The notes: generated by a model from the sequence alone, not told the origin. A stretch of DNA of 64,000 bases from Phytohabitans suffuscus (GCF_011764565.1 NZ_AP022871.1:6262320-6326319); one strand, 5' to 3'. Positions 9,313-17,807 are shown, counted from the first letter of the stretch. Numbers and translations: made by a program.

Positions 9313-9501
9313 GAACCGATCCCTCGCGTCCTGCACGGGGCGGGCAAATCGGGCGGAAAGCGGCCGGCGCCAGCTCGGGGAGCGACCGGGCGGCTTCCGG
9401 CTCGTCCCCACTGGCTGGCTGAGGCCCACGATCACCCAGACGAGGAGAACAAACCAGACGAATTCGCCGCCTGCCCTCGAACGCGCGGCTCCCGGCCAAC
9501 A

Positions 9502-9548
9502 GATCGTGGTATGAAACTGCCCCCAGAGGGCGGATCCGTACCACGATC
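9502..9548 (-). repeat. Interrupted palindrome P1, copy B
   Basis: GATCGTGGTAT and GTACCACGATC (10 of 11 pairs) flank the reverse-oriented P1 centre. Orientation is opposite to copy A at 1263-1313. Confidence 0.75.
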
Positions 9549-10087
9549 CACCGAAACCGACCCCCCCCAAGTCTCCACGTCGAGGCGGACAGACCGGCGG
9601 AAGCACAGTGGTCACTGTGGACAGACTCGAACCCTGAACCCTGGAAGGTCTCAAGTTTGGTCAAGGCGGTGGGCTGGGTGTGTTCTCCGGGGCGGCGCGG
9701 AGTGCCACGAGCGGCCGAGCCCTCCGGGTGCGCAGAGATTTTCCCTGCCCATCCGGGGGAGCTTTCGGGGTCGAGGTTCGAGCGGGACCCGGGCCTGGGC
9801 TGGGCGCGTCGGTGCGCCCAGCTTCAGAGCGTCCCGCACGGTTACCCCGCCTCGGTCCGCGGTCTACCTCGCGGGATCAGGGTTCGCGGCCGGGCTGCCG
9901 GAAGCGCGGAGGGTGCGGCCACGAGGAGCGTGGCGGCCGAGGCGTGCGGCACCACCGGCGAGCCGGGGGCTTGGCCCGCGGAGCTGGCAGCGGAGGGCGG
10001 GGGTTTCGGCGAGCGCCGGCGAGCCGCCGGCCGGAGCGGTGCCCGCGGGAGCATGCGGTCCGCAGCTGGCGCGGGCCGGGGCGAAAA

Positions 10088-11223
10088 TCAAGCGAGCGTG
10101 CGTTCGGCGATGGAGCGTGCGGTGGCGGCGGGGGAGGGGAGGGACTCGTTCTCGGCGTGCACCTTGCCCGCGGCGCGGCGTAGGGCGTCGTTGGTGAGGA
10201 GGGCTTCGACCATCGGCCGGTCGATGCGGTCGGAGGGGGTGACCAGGCCGATGCCGCTCTTTCGCACGACCGCGCAGGTGGTGTGGTGCATGAGGTTGGC
10301 GGGGTCGTGCGCGATCAGCTGGGGGAGGTTGGCGGCGACCGCGTTCAGCACGTTGCCGCCGCCGCCGTGGTGGATCAGGGCGGTGCAGGTGCGTAGCAGG
10401 GACGACATGGGGGTCCAGCCGACGCGGCGGATGTTCGCCGGCAGCGTGCCCAGGGCGGTGAGGTCGACGTCGCCGGCGGCCAGCACGAAGTCGGCGTCCA
10501 CCGGCGCGACCGCCTCGACGACCGAGGCCAGCGCGTCCAGGCCGAGCTCGGTCAGCTCCGTCGTGCCCATCGCGATCGCGACGCGGGGGCGCGCGTCCGG
10601 CGGTGCGGGCAGGCGGCCGGAGACCACGGTGCCGCCGTTGTAGGGCACCCAGCGCATGAAGGGGCCCTCCGCCGGGCGGTCCAGCAGGCTGGGTGGGAAG
10701 GTCTCCAGCGTGGTCGCGGGCTTTCCGGCCGTGACGGCGTACTCCGCGCACAGGTCGGCCAGGTGGTCGGCGATCGCCTCGTGCATCCGGCCGGTGCGGA
10801 GGCTGCCGATGTTCTGCTGGACGGCCGGCACGCCGAGCCGGTCGGCGACGAGCAGGCCAACGGTGCTGGCCTGGTCGTACACGACGAGGTCGGGCCGCCA
10901 GTCGTCGGCGAGGGCGATGCTGCCGGGCACCAGCGGGCGGTTGACGGCGGCGATGCCGGCCGCCCAGTCCTCGGGCTCGACCATCGGCTTGGTCGCCATC
11001 GCGGCCATCAGGTCGGGGTGCTCGGCGGCCACGCGTTCGTTGACGGCGTTCATGTCGAAGTCCGGCGCGACGTCGACGATCTCGAGGCCGGACCCGGCCG
11101 CGGCGGGGGCGCAGTCGGCGATGGAGACGATCACCTCGTGCCCCCGGTGCGGAACGCCCAGGCGAGCTGCACGAGGGGGAAGAAGTGGCTGAGTCCCGGG
11201 TGGGAGCAGAAGAGAACGCGCAC
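10088..11223 (-). CDS. Glycosyltransferase, GT1 fold, CalG-like (frameshifted)
   Basis: A GT-B enzyme of about 378 residues that would transfer a nucleotide-activated sugar to the cluster's product. Features are the N-terminal RVLFCSHPGLSHFFPLVQLA strand, AAVNRPLVPGS, FPPSLLDRPAEGPFMRWVPYNGG, and the nucleotide-binding HHGGGG near residue 284. This wording strongly recalls the calicheamicin CalG enzymes (from memory). GTG 11223 is the start, with GGAGG eight bases upstream and five bases after the upstream stop. The first 26 codons are in another frame; one base is missing in the C5 run at about 11141-11145. Restoring it gives FRT-GHEVIVS and an intact protein. Confidence 0.82.
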
Positions 11224-11228
11224 GGGGG

Positions 11229-12385
11229 CTACCTCCGGTCGGCGACGAGATCGGCCAGCCGCGCCGCGAGGGCGGCCGGGGTGGGCAGGCTGGCGACCTC
11301 GGCGGCGACCTCGGCCGTCGCCTGCTTGAACGTGCCGTCGGCGAGCAGCCGCTCCAGCTGGGCCGGGGTGACCTCGGCGGGGTCGTGGAGATGCCGAGGC
11401 CCCTGTCCCGCACCGCGTCGCCCATGATCAGCGCGCCCGGGTCGCCGTCGCCGCGGACGACCATCTGCGGGATGCCGGCGTCGATCGACGTCATGATCGA
11501 GCCCCCGCCGCCGTGGTGGATGGCCGCGGCGCAGGTGCGGAACAGCTCGCTGTACGGGAACCAGCGGTCGAGCGAGCGCACGTTCGGCGGCAGCGGCCCG
11601 AGGCGGCCGGCGGCGGCCTCGCCCAGCGCGATCAGGAAGTCGGCGTCGACCTCGGCCGCGGCGGCGATCACCGGCTCCAGCGCGCCCAGGCCGTAGAACC
11701 CCGCGGAGAAGCCCGAGCCGAGCGTCACCGCGACCTGCGGGCGCTCGGGCCGCCGGGGCAGCTCGCTGCCGAGGACCCCGCCGCCGTTGTACGGCCGGCC
11801 GCCCAGCGACGGCCCCTCGGCCGGGATGCTCAGCATGCTCGGCGGCAGCGCCTCGACGGTCATGAGCGGGTCGGGCAGCGGCGGGATCTCGTACTTGTCG
11901 CACAGGTCGCCGAGCAGCGCGGCGGTGGCCCGGTGCATGTCGCCGGAGGCCAGGATCGCGATGTTCTGCTGTACGGCGGGGATGCCGAGCCGGGCCGCGA
12001 CCATCGGCCCCACCGTGGCGGTCTGCTCGTAGACGACGAGGTCGGGGCGCCACTGGTCGGCCAGCTCGACGGTGGCGGGGACCAGCGGGCGGTTGATCCC
12101 GGCGAACATGGGGGCCCGCGGCGCGATCGTCATCCGCGGCGTGACCGTCACGTTCCACACGTTCTCCAGGAAGGCGGGGTCGTCCTTGAGGACCTGCGAG
12201 GTCACCGCGACCGCGTCGTAGTCCGGGGCGACGTCGACGACCGGGAGTCCGGCGCGGGCGGCGAAGTCGGCGTGCTGGGCGAGCGCCACGAGCACCTCGT
12301 GGCCCGCCGCGCGGAACGCCACGGCGAGGGGCACGACGGGCAGGAAGTGCCCGATCGCGGGGACGGCGGTGACCAAGACGCGCAT
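11229..12385 (-). CDS. Glycosyltransferase, GT1 fold, CalG-like (frameshifted)
   Basis: A second GT-B glycosyltransferase, about 385 residues, clearly paralogous to the next gene downstream. It has MRVLVTAVPAIGHFLPVVPLA at the N-terminus, the GINRPLVPATVELADQWRPD segment, the PYNGGGVLGSELP loop and the donor-binding HHGGGG near residue 289. ATG 12385 is preceded by GAGGAG seven bases away. Near 11395 the frame breaks after GLGIST; continuation in the other frame (DPAEVTPAQLERLLADGTFKQ to the stop at 11229) completes the normal C-terminus, which fits one missing base. The unbroken ORF that appears to join both glycosyltransferases is an artefact of this frameshift. Confidence 0.82.
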
Positions 12386-12691
12386 GACGGCGCTCCTCAT
12401 CTCCCAGTTCAGATACCACCTGATACTAAAGTAATCTTCGGTAGCGCTGAAGGGGTCGCTGCCTGCGTCCGCCTTGCTGGGCAGCAAAATCTCAGTCGCG
12501 GCGAGCTGGCCTGGCGTACCAAGACTTGACTATCATGCTCCGAGTTCTAGACTTAGTGCTGTGCTGGCGCCGCGGGCGCCGCTGGTCCTCACCACCACTC
12601 GCCATCGACGTCCGTGATGGCCCGGTCGGTCGCCGCCGCGCGAGGGTCGGGCTGGTCGCCACGAATGACCCTCTGCAGACCGGATGGACTC

Positions 12692-13288
12692 ATGACTGAC
12701 GATGCGATCACTGCCGATGGCCCGCCGCGCGCGGTCCGCACCGGGCGGGAGACCGAGCGCGGCTCGGCGTACGGTGCCGTGTCCCGGCGCCGGTTCGACG
12801 CGCCGATCGAAGACGTGTGGTCCCGGTTCACCGACCCGGAGCGGCTCCGCCGGTGGAATCCGGACCTCGTCACCGGCGAGTTCCGGCTCGGCGGCGAGTT
12901 CAGCGTCAAGGACAACGCCGGCGGCCGGATCCTGCGCTGCGAGCCACCCAGGGTGTTCCGGGTCAGCTGGATCTTCGAAGACAACTACAGCGAGCTCGAG
13001 GTGCGGCTCGGGCCGGTCGACGGCGGCGGCACCGTCGTGGAGATCGAGCACCTCATGCGGGCGGAGGATCTCGACGCCGTGGGCATGAGCCTTCCCGACG
13101 GCCTGGCCGGTGCCGGAAACGGCTGGGACCTGACGCTCGACTACCTGGGCAGGTACCTGCGCGGCGAGCTCGACGAGCCACCCACCGCCCACGGCGACTG
13201 GGAGCCCACCGCGCAGGATCTCACGCTTTTCAGCCAGTACGAGATGGCCTGGCAGAAGGTCGCTAAGGAGACGCTAGATGACAAGTAG
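12692..13288 (+). CDS. START/SRPBCC (AHSA1-type) domain protein
   Basis: The 198-residue protein has an AHSA1-type START fold: FDAPIEDVWSRFTDPERLRRWNPD near residues 28-50, a GEFRLGGEFSVKDNAGG hairpin, CEPPRVFRVSW, and a C-terminal helix with AGNGWDLTLDYLGRYLRGEL. Similar AHSA1 proteins act as self-sacrificing resistance proteins in calicheamicin producers (CalC, CalU16, CalU19). Two more are in this window, at 29107 and 48298. I favour such a protective role, by context only; many AHSA1 proteins have other functions. Start choice is uncertain; ATG 12692 is where similarity begins. It overlaps the EF-hand gene by 11 bases. Confidence 0.72.
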   Translation: MTDDAITADGPPRAVRTGRETERGSAYGAVSRRRFDAPIEDVWSRFTDPERLRRWNPDLVTGEFRLGGEFSVKDNAGGRILRCEPPRVFRVSWIFEDNYSELEVRLGPVDGGGTVVEIEHLMRAEDLDAVGMSLPDGLAGAGNGWDLTLDYLGRYLRGELDEPPTAHGDWEPTAQDLTLFSQYEMAWQKVAKETLDDK

Positions 13289-13817
13289 CACCAGCGCCGG
13301 GGTGCGCCAGCAGGAGTACGAGATTCTTTTCGACGCCTTCGACACCGACCACGACGGGCAGATCGGCCAGCTCGACATCGACGTCCTGGTCCAGCGCTGG
13401 TGCGTGGCGCTCCACGTCGCGCCCGGCACCCCCGCGTGGAACCAGATCACCAAGAGGGCCAACCGGCTGTGGCAGGACCTCATCGGCCACGTCGACGCCG
13501 CCGGTGACAAGCAGGTCGCCAAGCAGGAGTGGGTCGACTCGCACGACCAGCCCGGCTTCATCGAGAACGCCGCGATCCCGTGGGCGGTCGGCGTCTTCGA
13601 CGTCGGCGACCCGAACAGCGAGGGCCGGGTCTCGCTCCAGGCCTGGATGACCTGCCAGACGGTGACCGGCTGGGGCCAGGCGGAGAGCCTGGAGATGTTT
13701 CTGCAGCTCGACGACGACCGCGACGGATACGTGCAGCGCGACAGGTTCGCCGCGTACATCGAGCAGTTCTACCACAGCGCCGCCGACGACGACCGCTGGT
13801 GGTCGCAGCAGCAGTGA
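13278..13817 (+). CDS. EF-hand calcium-binding protein
   Basis: A 179-residue acidic protein with two clear EF-hand loops: DTDHDGQIGQLDID near residues 20-33 and DDDRDGYVQRDRF near 144-156. Two further helical regions (one with DVGDPNSEGRVSLQAW) look like weaker hands, so it is a calexcitin- or sarcoplasmic-calcium-protein-like four-hand protein. ATG 13278 has AAGGAG upstream and lies inside the end of the START-protein gene, so the two are translationally coupled. Bacterial members are usually called calcium buffers or sensors. Its role in a biosynthetic cluster is unknown. The coupling suggests it works with the START protein. Confidence 0.75.
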   Translation: MTSSTSAGVRQQEYEILFDAFDTDHDGQIGQLDIDVLVQRWCVALHVAPGTPAWNQITKRANRLWQDLIGHVDAAGDKQVAKQEWVDSHDQPGFIENAAIPWAVGVFDVGDPNSEGRVSLQAWMTCQTVTGWGQAESLEMFLQLDDDRDGYVQRDRFAAYIEQFYHSAADDDRWWSQQQ

Positions 13818-13882
13818 CAGCTTGGCCCTGTTTGGAAAATCCTCGCCGGGCTGCGCCGGGCCCGGACGACGACCGGCGGCGC

Positions 13883-13927
13883 CGGGTGCGAGGTCGCGTA
13901 CCGGTGTTGTATGCGACCTCGCACCCG
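13883..13927 (+). terminator. Probable terminator hairpin after EF-hand gene
   Basis: CGGGTGCGAGGTCGC and GCGACCTCGCACCCG form a perfect 15-bp stem with a 15-base loop, 65 bases after the EF-hand stop. No U-tract follows, as is usual in high-GC actinomycetes. Confidence 0.65.
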
Positions 13928-13990
13928 CCTTGCCGGACCGCCGCCTGGACTCCGGCTCGCCTCGACAAATCCTTTCAAACAGGCCTAGCG

Positions 13991-14029
13991 CGCCCCGTGT
14001 CCCACCCTCCGCGGGCGGGACACGGGGCG
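13991..14029 (-). terminator. Probable terminator hairpin after minus-strand glycosyltransferase
   Basis: CGCCCCGTGTCCC and GGGACACGGGGCG form a perfect 13-bp stem, nine bases beyond the stop codon of the glycosyltransferase that ends at 14038. With the hairpin at 13883 it separates two convergent transcripts. Confidence 0.65.
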
Positions 14030-14037
14030 TCGCCGGG

Positions 14038-15234
14038 TCAGGACGGCGAGAGCCGCTCGACGATCGCGCCGGCCGCCCGGGCCGCGCCGCCGGAGTCGAG
14101 GATCTCCTGACGCATGCGGTCGACCCGCCGGCGCACCTCTTCGTCGGCCGTCAGGTCGGAGACCGCCTCGCGCAGCGCCTCGGCGGTGATCTGCTCGATC
14201 CGCAGGGGATGGCCGAGACCCAGCGCGAGCGCGCGGCTGGCCGTCGGCTCGGCCTCGGCGGCGAAGTGGCTGAAGACCAGCAGCGGGCATCCATTGTAGA
14301 CAGACTCCATGACGGCGCCGATGGTGCCCTGCGTGATGAACGCCGACGCGTGCCGCAGCACGTCCAGGAACGATATCCACGAGTGCGCCTCGACGTTGGC
14401 CGGCAGCTCGCCGATCGTCTCCGGGTCGAGGAACTCGCCGATCGCCAGCACGACGTGCCACGGCGTGCCCTCGAAGGCGTACGCGCACGCCCGGAAGAAC
14501 TCGGGGTGCTCGTTCCACGTCGAGCCCAGCGAGACCACCAGGACCGGCGGGTCGCCGGCCGGCGGTGTCCACTGTGGCTGGAGGCGGTGCGTGGAGAAGC
14601 ACGGCCCGGCGAAGACGAACCGCCCGTCGAACGTGTCGCCCTCGGGCTGGAACGCGCGCGGAACCGTGACCACCGTGAACGGGTCGACCTCGTCCCAGAA
14701 CCGCCGGATGGGCTTGTCGATCCCGAACTCGGTCAGCAGCGCGGTGATCTCCTCGCGGGTCTTGTCGAACTCCTCCGGGTAGCGCTGCCCGAGGCTTCGG
14801 CGCAGCTCCTCCCAGACCGAGTAGTGCTCGTTGGTCCCGAGCCCTTCGAGCCGCACGCCCGGGCAGCCCAGCTTCGCGACGAGCAGCTTGCCGGCGATGA
14901 AGTGGAAGATGTCGTAGACGACCGCGTCGGGCGGGTCGGCGGCGGCGACCTCCTCGGCGGCCCGCAGCATCACCTCGTTGTCCGCGATGTAGACGTCGTT
15001 GAGCAGCTGCTCGGCGTTGTCCTCAGCCATCGCGTCGGGCACGTGGAAGTCGTCGAAGGCGGACTTGTACTCCGCGAAGCGGGCGCCGACGGCCGTGACC
15101 GCGTCCGCGAAGCCGGCTCCGGTCACGACCGTGACCCGGTGCCCGGTGCGCACGAGCTGGTCGACGATGCCGAGCGCGGGGTTGATGTGCCCCGAGCCGC
15201 CGGGAGCGACGAAGAGCAGGTGGTACGACGTCAT
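14038..15234 (-). CDS. Glycosyltransferase, GT1 family (OleD/macrolide-GT-like)
   Basis: A 398-residue GT-B enzyme of a different subfamily from the pair at 10.1-12.4 kb. The N-terminal HLLFVAPGGSGHINPALGIVDQL strand carries the acceptor-side His; LVVSLGSTWNEHPEFF starts the donor domain, and VEAHSWISFLDVLRHASAFITQGTIGAVMESVYNGCPLLVF is the donor-nucleotide region. The usual HxGxG is here TQGTIG, with the first His replaced by Gln, worth noting because that His contacts the sugar nucleotide in relatives. ATG 15234 follows AGGAGG. It is the last gene of a three-gene operon with an FGE-like protein and a sulfur carrier-like protein. Confidence 0.82.
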   Translation of the reverse strand: MTSYHLLFVAPGGSGHINPALGIVDQLVRTGHRVTVVTGAGFADAVTAVGARFAEYKSAFDDFHVPDAMAEDNAEQLLNDVYIADNEVMLRAAEEVAAADPPDAVVYDIFHFIAGKLLVAKLGCPGVRLEGLGTNEHYSVWEELRRSLGQRYPEEFDKTREEITALLTEFGIDKPIRRFWDEVDPFTVVTVPRAFQPEGDTFDGRFVFAGPCFSTHRLQPQWTPPAGDPPVLVVSLGSTWNEHPEFFRACAYAFEGTPWHVVLAIGEFLDPETIGELPANVEAHSWISFLDVLRHASAFITQGTIGAVMESVYNGCPLLVFSHFAAEAEPTASRALALGLGHPLRIEQITAEALREAVSDLTADEEVRRRVDRMRQEILDSGGAARAAGAIVERLSPS

Positions 15235-15270
15235 CGATCCTCCTGTTGGGTTGACTGGTGGCACGGCGGC

Positions 15271-15376
15271 GGTTGGTCGAGCGGTGACGGTGGTCGAGCG
15301 GGTAGCGGTGGTCGAGCGGGTAACGATGGTCGAGCCGTAGCGATGGTCGGGCGGCAACGATGGTCGGGCGGCGCGG
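15271..15376. repeat. Tandem repeat, six ~17-18-bp units
   Basis: The 142-base spacer between the carrier and glycosyltransferase genes contains about six copies of a unit close to GGTGGTCGAGCGGGTARC (for example at 15289, 15307 and 15325). Copies differ by one to four bases. It lies in the leader of the glycosyltransferase gene. Confidence 0.7.
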
Positions 15377-15655
15377 TCATCCGCCGGCGATCGGGGAGAT
15401 CAGGATGACGGTGCTGCCGGCCGGCACCACGGTCCCGGCGCGTTCCCGCCGGGGCACCATGCGGTCGTCCACGGACACGTTCACGAACATGAGCGGCTCG
15501 CCGTCCGCGCCGAACACCCGCCCGCGGCACTCCGGGCGCTGCGCGACGAACCGCCGCAGCACCTCGAACAACGGTCCTTCCTGGACGGTGAAGTACGAGC
15601 GCCGATCCGCCGTCCACACCGATGGGACCACGATCGTGACCACGAAAGCCTCCAA
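15377..15655 (-). CDS. ThiS/MoaD-like sulfur-carrier protein
   Basis: A 92-residue beta-grasp protein that ends in ...IAGG. The C-terminal Gly-Gly is the hallmark of MoaD/ThiS/ubiquitin-like carriers, which are adenylated and thiocarboxylated at that end. The segment GPLFEVLRRFVAQRPECRGRV and the VNVSVDDRM strand fit MoaD. In thiosugar and thioether pathways such carriers donate sulfide, and a cysteine desulfurase that could load it is at 45272. No E1-like activating enzyme (ThiF/MoeB) is seen in the window; in the BE-7585A pathway the host's primary-metabolism activator is shared. It starts seven bases after the FGE-like gene and precedes the glycosyltransferase in one operon. Confidence 0.8.
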   Translation of the reverse strand: MEAFVVTIVVPSVWTADRRSYFTVQEGPLFEVLRRFVAQRPECRGRVFGADGEPLMFVNVSVDDRMVPRRERAGTVVPAGSTVILISPIAGG

Positions 15656-15662
15656 GAGGGGG

Positions 15663-16526
15663 TCAGGCGTCCCGCGCGCACCGGAACCCGAGGGAGAAGT
15701 TGGACCAGCCGAGCGGGTCGCCGTGCATCCGCTCGCAGCAGCGCACCTGGTACCGGAAGCTCATCCAGCTGCCGCCGCGGATGACCCGGTAGTGCCCCAT
15801 CGCCGGCCGGATCGCCGGGTCGTAGCGGGCGGTCTCGGCGTACAGCGCGGACGTCGTCGCCGTCCACTCGTAGACGTTGCCGGCCATGTCGGCGCAGCCG
15901 AAGGCGCTGTCGCCGGCGGGGGAGAACGCGCCGACCGGGGTCGTCAGCGGCATCGCGCCGCGTACGTCGCCGACCGCCGCCCACCACGCCTGCCACTGCG
16001 CCAGCGTGGTCATCGTCCCGCCGTGGTACTCGGCGGTGTTGGCCCGGGTGGGACACCACTCGTCGCCCCACGGCCAGATCCGAAACCCGGCACCGCGCGC
16101 CGCGTACTCCCACTCGGGCTCGGTGGGCAGCCGCTTGCCGGCCCACCGCGCGTAGGCGGTGGCGTCGTCCCAGGAGACGTTGACGACGGGGTGGTCGTCG
16201 AGTCCGGCGAGCCCGGAGCCGGGGCCGGCGGGCGTACGCCAGGTGACGCCCTCGCGCTCCGTCCAGCCGCGCTGGTAGAGCATCCCGAAGCCCCGCTTCT
16301 CCGCGTCCGTGACGTACCCCGTCGCGTGGACGAAGGCGGCGAAGTCGGCGACCGTGACCGGGTGGCGGTCGATGCGGTAGGGGGCGAGGTGGCGGGTGAC
16401 CTGCGGGGTCTCGTCGCCGAACCACTCCGGCGGCAGCGGCTGGTCCGACTCGTCCAGCCAGCGCAGCATCCACGGTGGGCTGCCCTGCAGGAAGCTCCCG
16501 CCGGCGATCAGGACCATCTCGTCCAC
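15663..16526 (-). CDS. Formylglycine-generating-enzyme-like (SUMF1/FGE-sulfatase) protein
   Basis: About 287 residues of the FGE/SUMF1 fold, which is C-type-lectin-like. Signatures: MVLIAGGSFLQGS at the N-terminus, PVTVADFAAFVHATGY, HPVVNVSWDDATAYARWAGKRLPTEPEWEYAARG, FGCADMAGNVYEWT, and VIRGGSWMSF near the end. True FGE uses two copper-binding cysteines in GGSYLC...C; here the first position is Ser and the next cysteines come as CC eight residues later, so classical formylglycine formation is doubtful. Relatives include EgtB/OvoA sulfoxide synthases and uncharacterised oxidases. GTG 16526 follows AGGGGG; GTG 16544 is the longer choice. It leads an operon with the sulfur carrier-like protein. 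Confidence 0.78.
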   Translation of the reverse strand: MDEMVLIAGGSFLQGSPPWMLRWLDESDQPLPPEWFGDETPQVTRHLAPYRIDRHPVTVADFAAFVHATGYVTDAEKRGFGMLYQRGWTEREGVTWRTPAGPGSGLAGLDDHPVVNVSWDDATAYARWAGKRLPTEPEWEYAARGAGFRIWPWGDEWCPTRANTAEYHGGTMTTLAQWQAWWAAVGDVRGAMPLTTPVGAFSPAGDSAFGCADMAGNVYEWTATTSALYAETARYDPAIRPAMGHYRVIRGGSWMSFRYQVRCCERMHGDPLGWSNFSLGFRCARDA

Positions 16527-16544
16527 CGAGCCCCCTTCGTGCAC

Positions 16545-16659
16545 CGCTCCCGTGATTCTAAGCTATAGATTCACATAGCCACCTCTCCGCTTGACTCCAT
16601 AGATCACGCTGTTTACTTTCAAACGGATATCTAATTTGTCGGGCGGGAGGCGGCGGAGG
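16545..16659. promoter_or_regulatory. Divergent AT-rich promoter region
   Basis: This short spacer between the FGE-like gene (minus) and an aminotransferase (plus) has two AT-rich patches, TTCTAAGCTATAGATTCAC at about 16556 and TTTCAAACGGATATCTAATTT at about 16617. Each lies on the side of one gene, so I infer two divergent promoters. GGAGG at about 16647 is the ribosome site for ATG 16660. Confidence 0.5.
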
Positions 16660-17766
16660 ATGGCGACGCGCGTCTGGGACTACCGGCTGGAGTACGACGC
16701 CGAGCGGGACGACATCCTGGACGCGGTCGAGACCGTGTTCCGCTCCGGGCAGCTCATCATGGGCCAGAGCGTGACCGGCTTCGAGCGGGAGTTCGCCGGG
16801 TACCACGGCGTGCCGCACGCGGTCAGCTGCGACAACGGCACCAACGCGCTCGTGCTTGCCCTGCGCGCGCTCGGCGTCGGCCCCGGCGACGAGGTCGTCA
16901 CCGTGTCGAACACGGCGGCCCCCACGGTCGTGGCCATCGACCAGCTCGGCGCCGTCCCGGTCTTCGTGGACGTGGACCGCGCCACCTACCTGATGGACGT
17001 GGCGCGGGTGGGCGAGGCCGTCACCGAGCGCACCCGCTGCCTGCTGCCCGTGCACCTGTACGGCCAGTGCGTGGACATGCGCCCCCTGCTCGACCTGGCC
17101 GCCAGGCACGGTCTGGCGGTGCTGGAGGACTGCGCGCAGGCCCACGGCGCCCGCCACCACGGCCGGGTCGCCGGCTCGATGGGCGACGCGGCCGGCTTCT
17201 CGTTCTACCCGACCAAGGTGCTCGGCGCCTACGGCGACGGCGGCGCCGTGCTGACCGCCGACGACGGCGTCGCGGCCCACCTGCGGCGCTCCCGGTACTA
17301 CGGCATGGAGGACCGCTACTACGTGGTCTCGACGCCCGGCCACAACTGCCGCCTCGACGAGGTGCAGGCGGAGATCCTGCGCCGCAAGCTCCGGCGCCTC
17401 GACCGCTACATCGCCGCCCGCCGCGCCGTCGCCCACCGCTACGCCGAGGCGCTCGCCGGCACCGGGCTCGTGCTGCCCGAGACGGCAGCCGGCAACGAGC
17501 ACGTCTACTACCTCTACGTCGTGCGCCACCCCGCCCGCGACGAGATCCTCGCCCAGCTGCGCGACCACGCGATCGAGCTCAACGTGAGCTACCGCTGGCC
17601 GGTCCACTCGATGTCCGCCTTCGCCGCCCGCACCCCACCCGCCGCGCTGCCCGTCACCGACGAGCTCGCCGACCAGGTCTTCTCCCTGCCGATGTACCCG
17701 TCACTGCCACGCGACGTCCAGGACGCCACCATCGAGGCCCTGCTCAAGGTGCTCGACACGCTCTGA
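16660..17766 (+). CDS. NDP-3-keto-sugar aminotransferase (DesV/TylB/EryCI-like)
   Basis: A 368-residue PLP sugar aminotransferase. It has CDNGTNALVLALRALGVGPGDEVVTV, VLEDCAQAHGA, and FYPTKVLGAYGDGGA with the Schiff-base lysine near residue 186. The FYPTK-type motif and the QAHGA strand resemble DesV/TylB/EryCI, which aminate C-3 of 3-keto-6-deoxyhexoses, in contrast to the FHATK enzyme at 7397; a C-3 role is therefore inferred. No 3,4-ketoisomerase is seen in this window. ATG 16660 follows GGAGG/CGGAGG. It is monocistronic, divergent from the FGE-like operon, and followed by the ~60-bp repeat and an IS element. Confidence 0.83.
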   Translation: MATRVWDYRLEYDAERDDILDAVETVFRSGQLIMGQSVTGFEREFAGYHGVPHAVSCDNGTNALVLALRALGVGPGDEVVTVSNTAAPTVVAIDQLGAVPVFVDVDRATYLMDVARVGEAVTERTRCLLPVHLYGQCVDMRPLLDLAARHGLAVLEDCAQAHGARHHGRVAGSMGDAAGFSFYPTKVLGAYGDGGAVLTADDGVAAHLRRSRYYGMEDRYYVVSTPGHNCRLDEVQAEILRRKLRRLDRYIAARRAVAHRYAEALAGTGLVLPETAAGNEHVYYLYVVRHPARDEILAQLRDHAIELNVSYRWPVHSMSAFAARTPPAALPVTDELADQVFSLPMYPSLPRDVQDATIEALLKVLDTL

Positions 17767-17807
17767 GCCCGCGGTCGGCCGGACAATCCCTTTCAAGACA
17801 AGGACCC

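Larger units (their letters stand above)
8603..10087. repeat. Gene-free repeat block between operon ends
   Basis: This 1.5-kb stretch holds no credible gene. It starts with the ~60-bp gene-3' repeat (8619-8678), then a diverged inverted copy near 9100-9140. Bases 9160-9660 are, in reverse complement, a mosaic match to 36130-36495: the modules CTATGGAGCTTTCGCGGTCAGG, GAAATCGCCTGGTTCG, the palindrome at 9256-9312, palindrome P1 at 9502-9548, and CACTGTGGACAGAC with CCTGGAAGGTCT at 9613-9655. Bases 9760-9900 match 1735-1965 inverted. The region lies between the 3' ends of a plus-strand operon and a minus-strand glycosyltransferase pair. Confidence 0.65.

Noticed and set aside
10088..12487. A 799-residue open frame that looks like a fused double glycosyltransferase
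   Set aside because: The middle of the frame (about 11150-11395) is not protein-like; each half has its own start, ribosome site and stop in another frame, so these are two genes each lacking one base.
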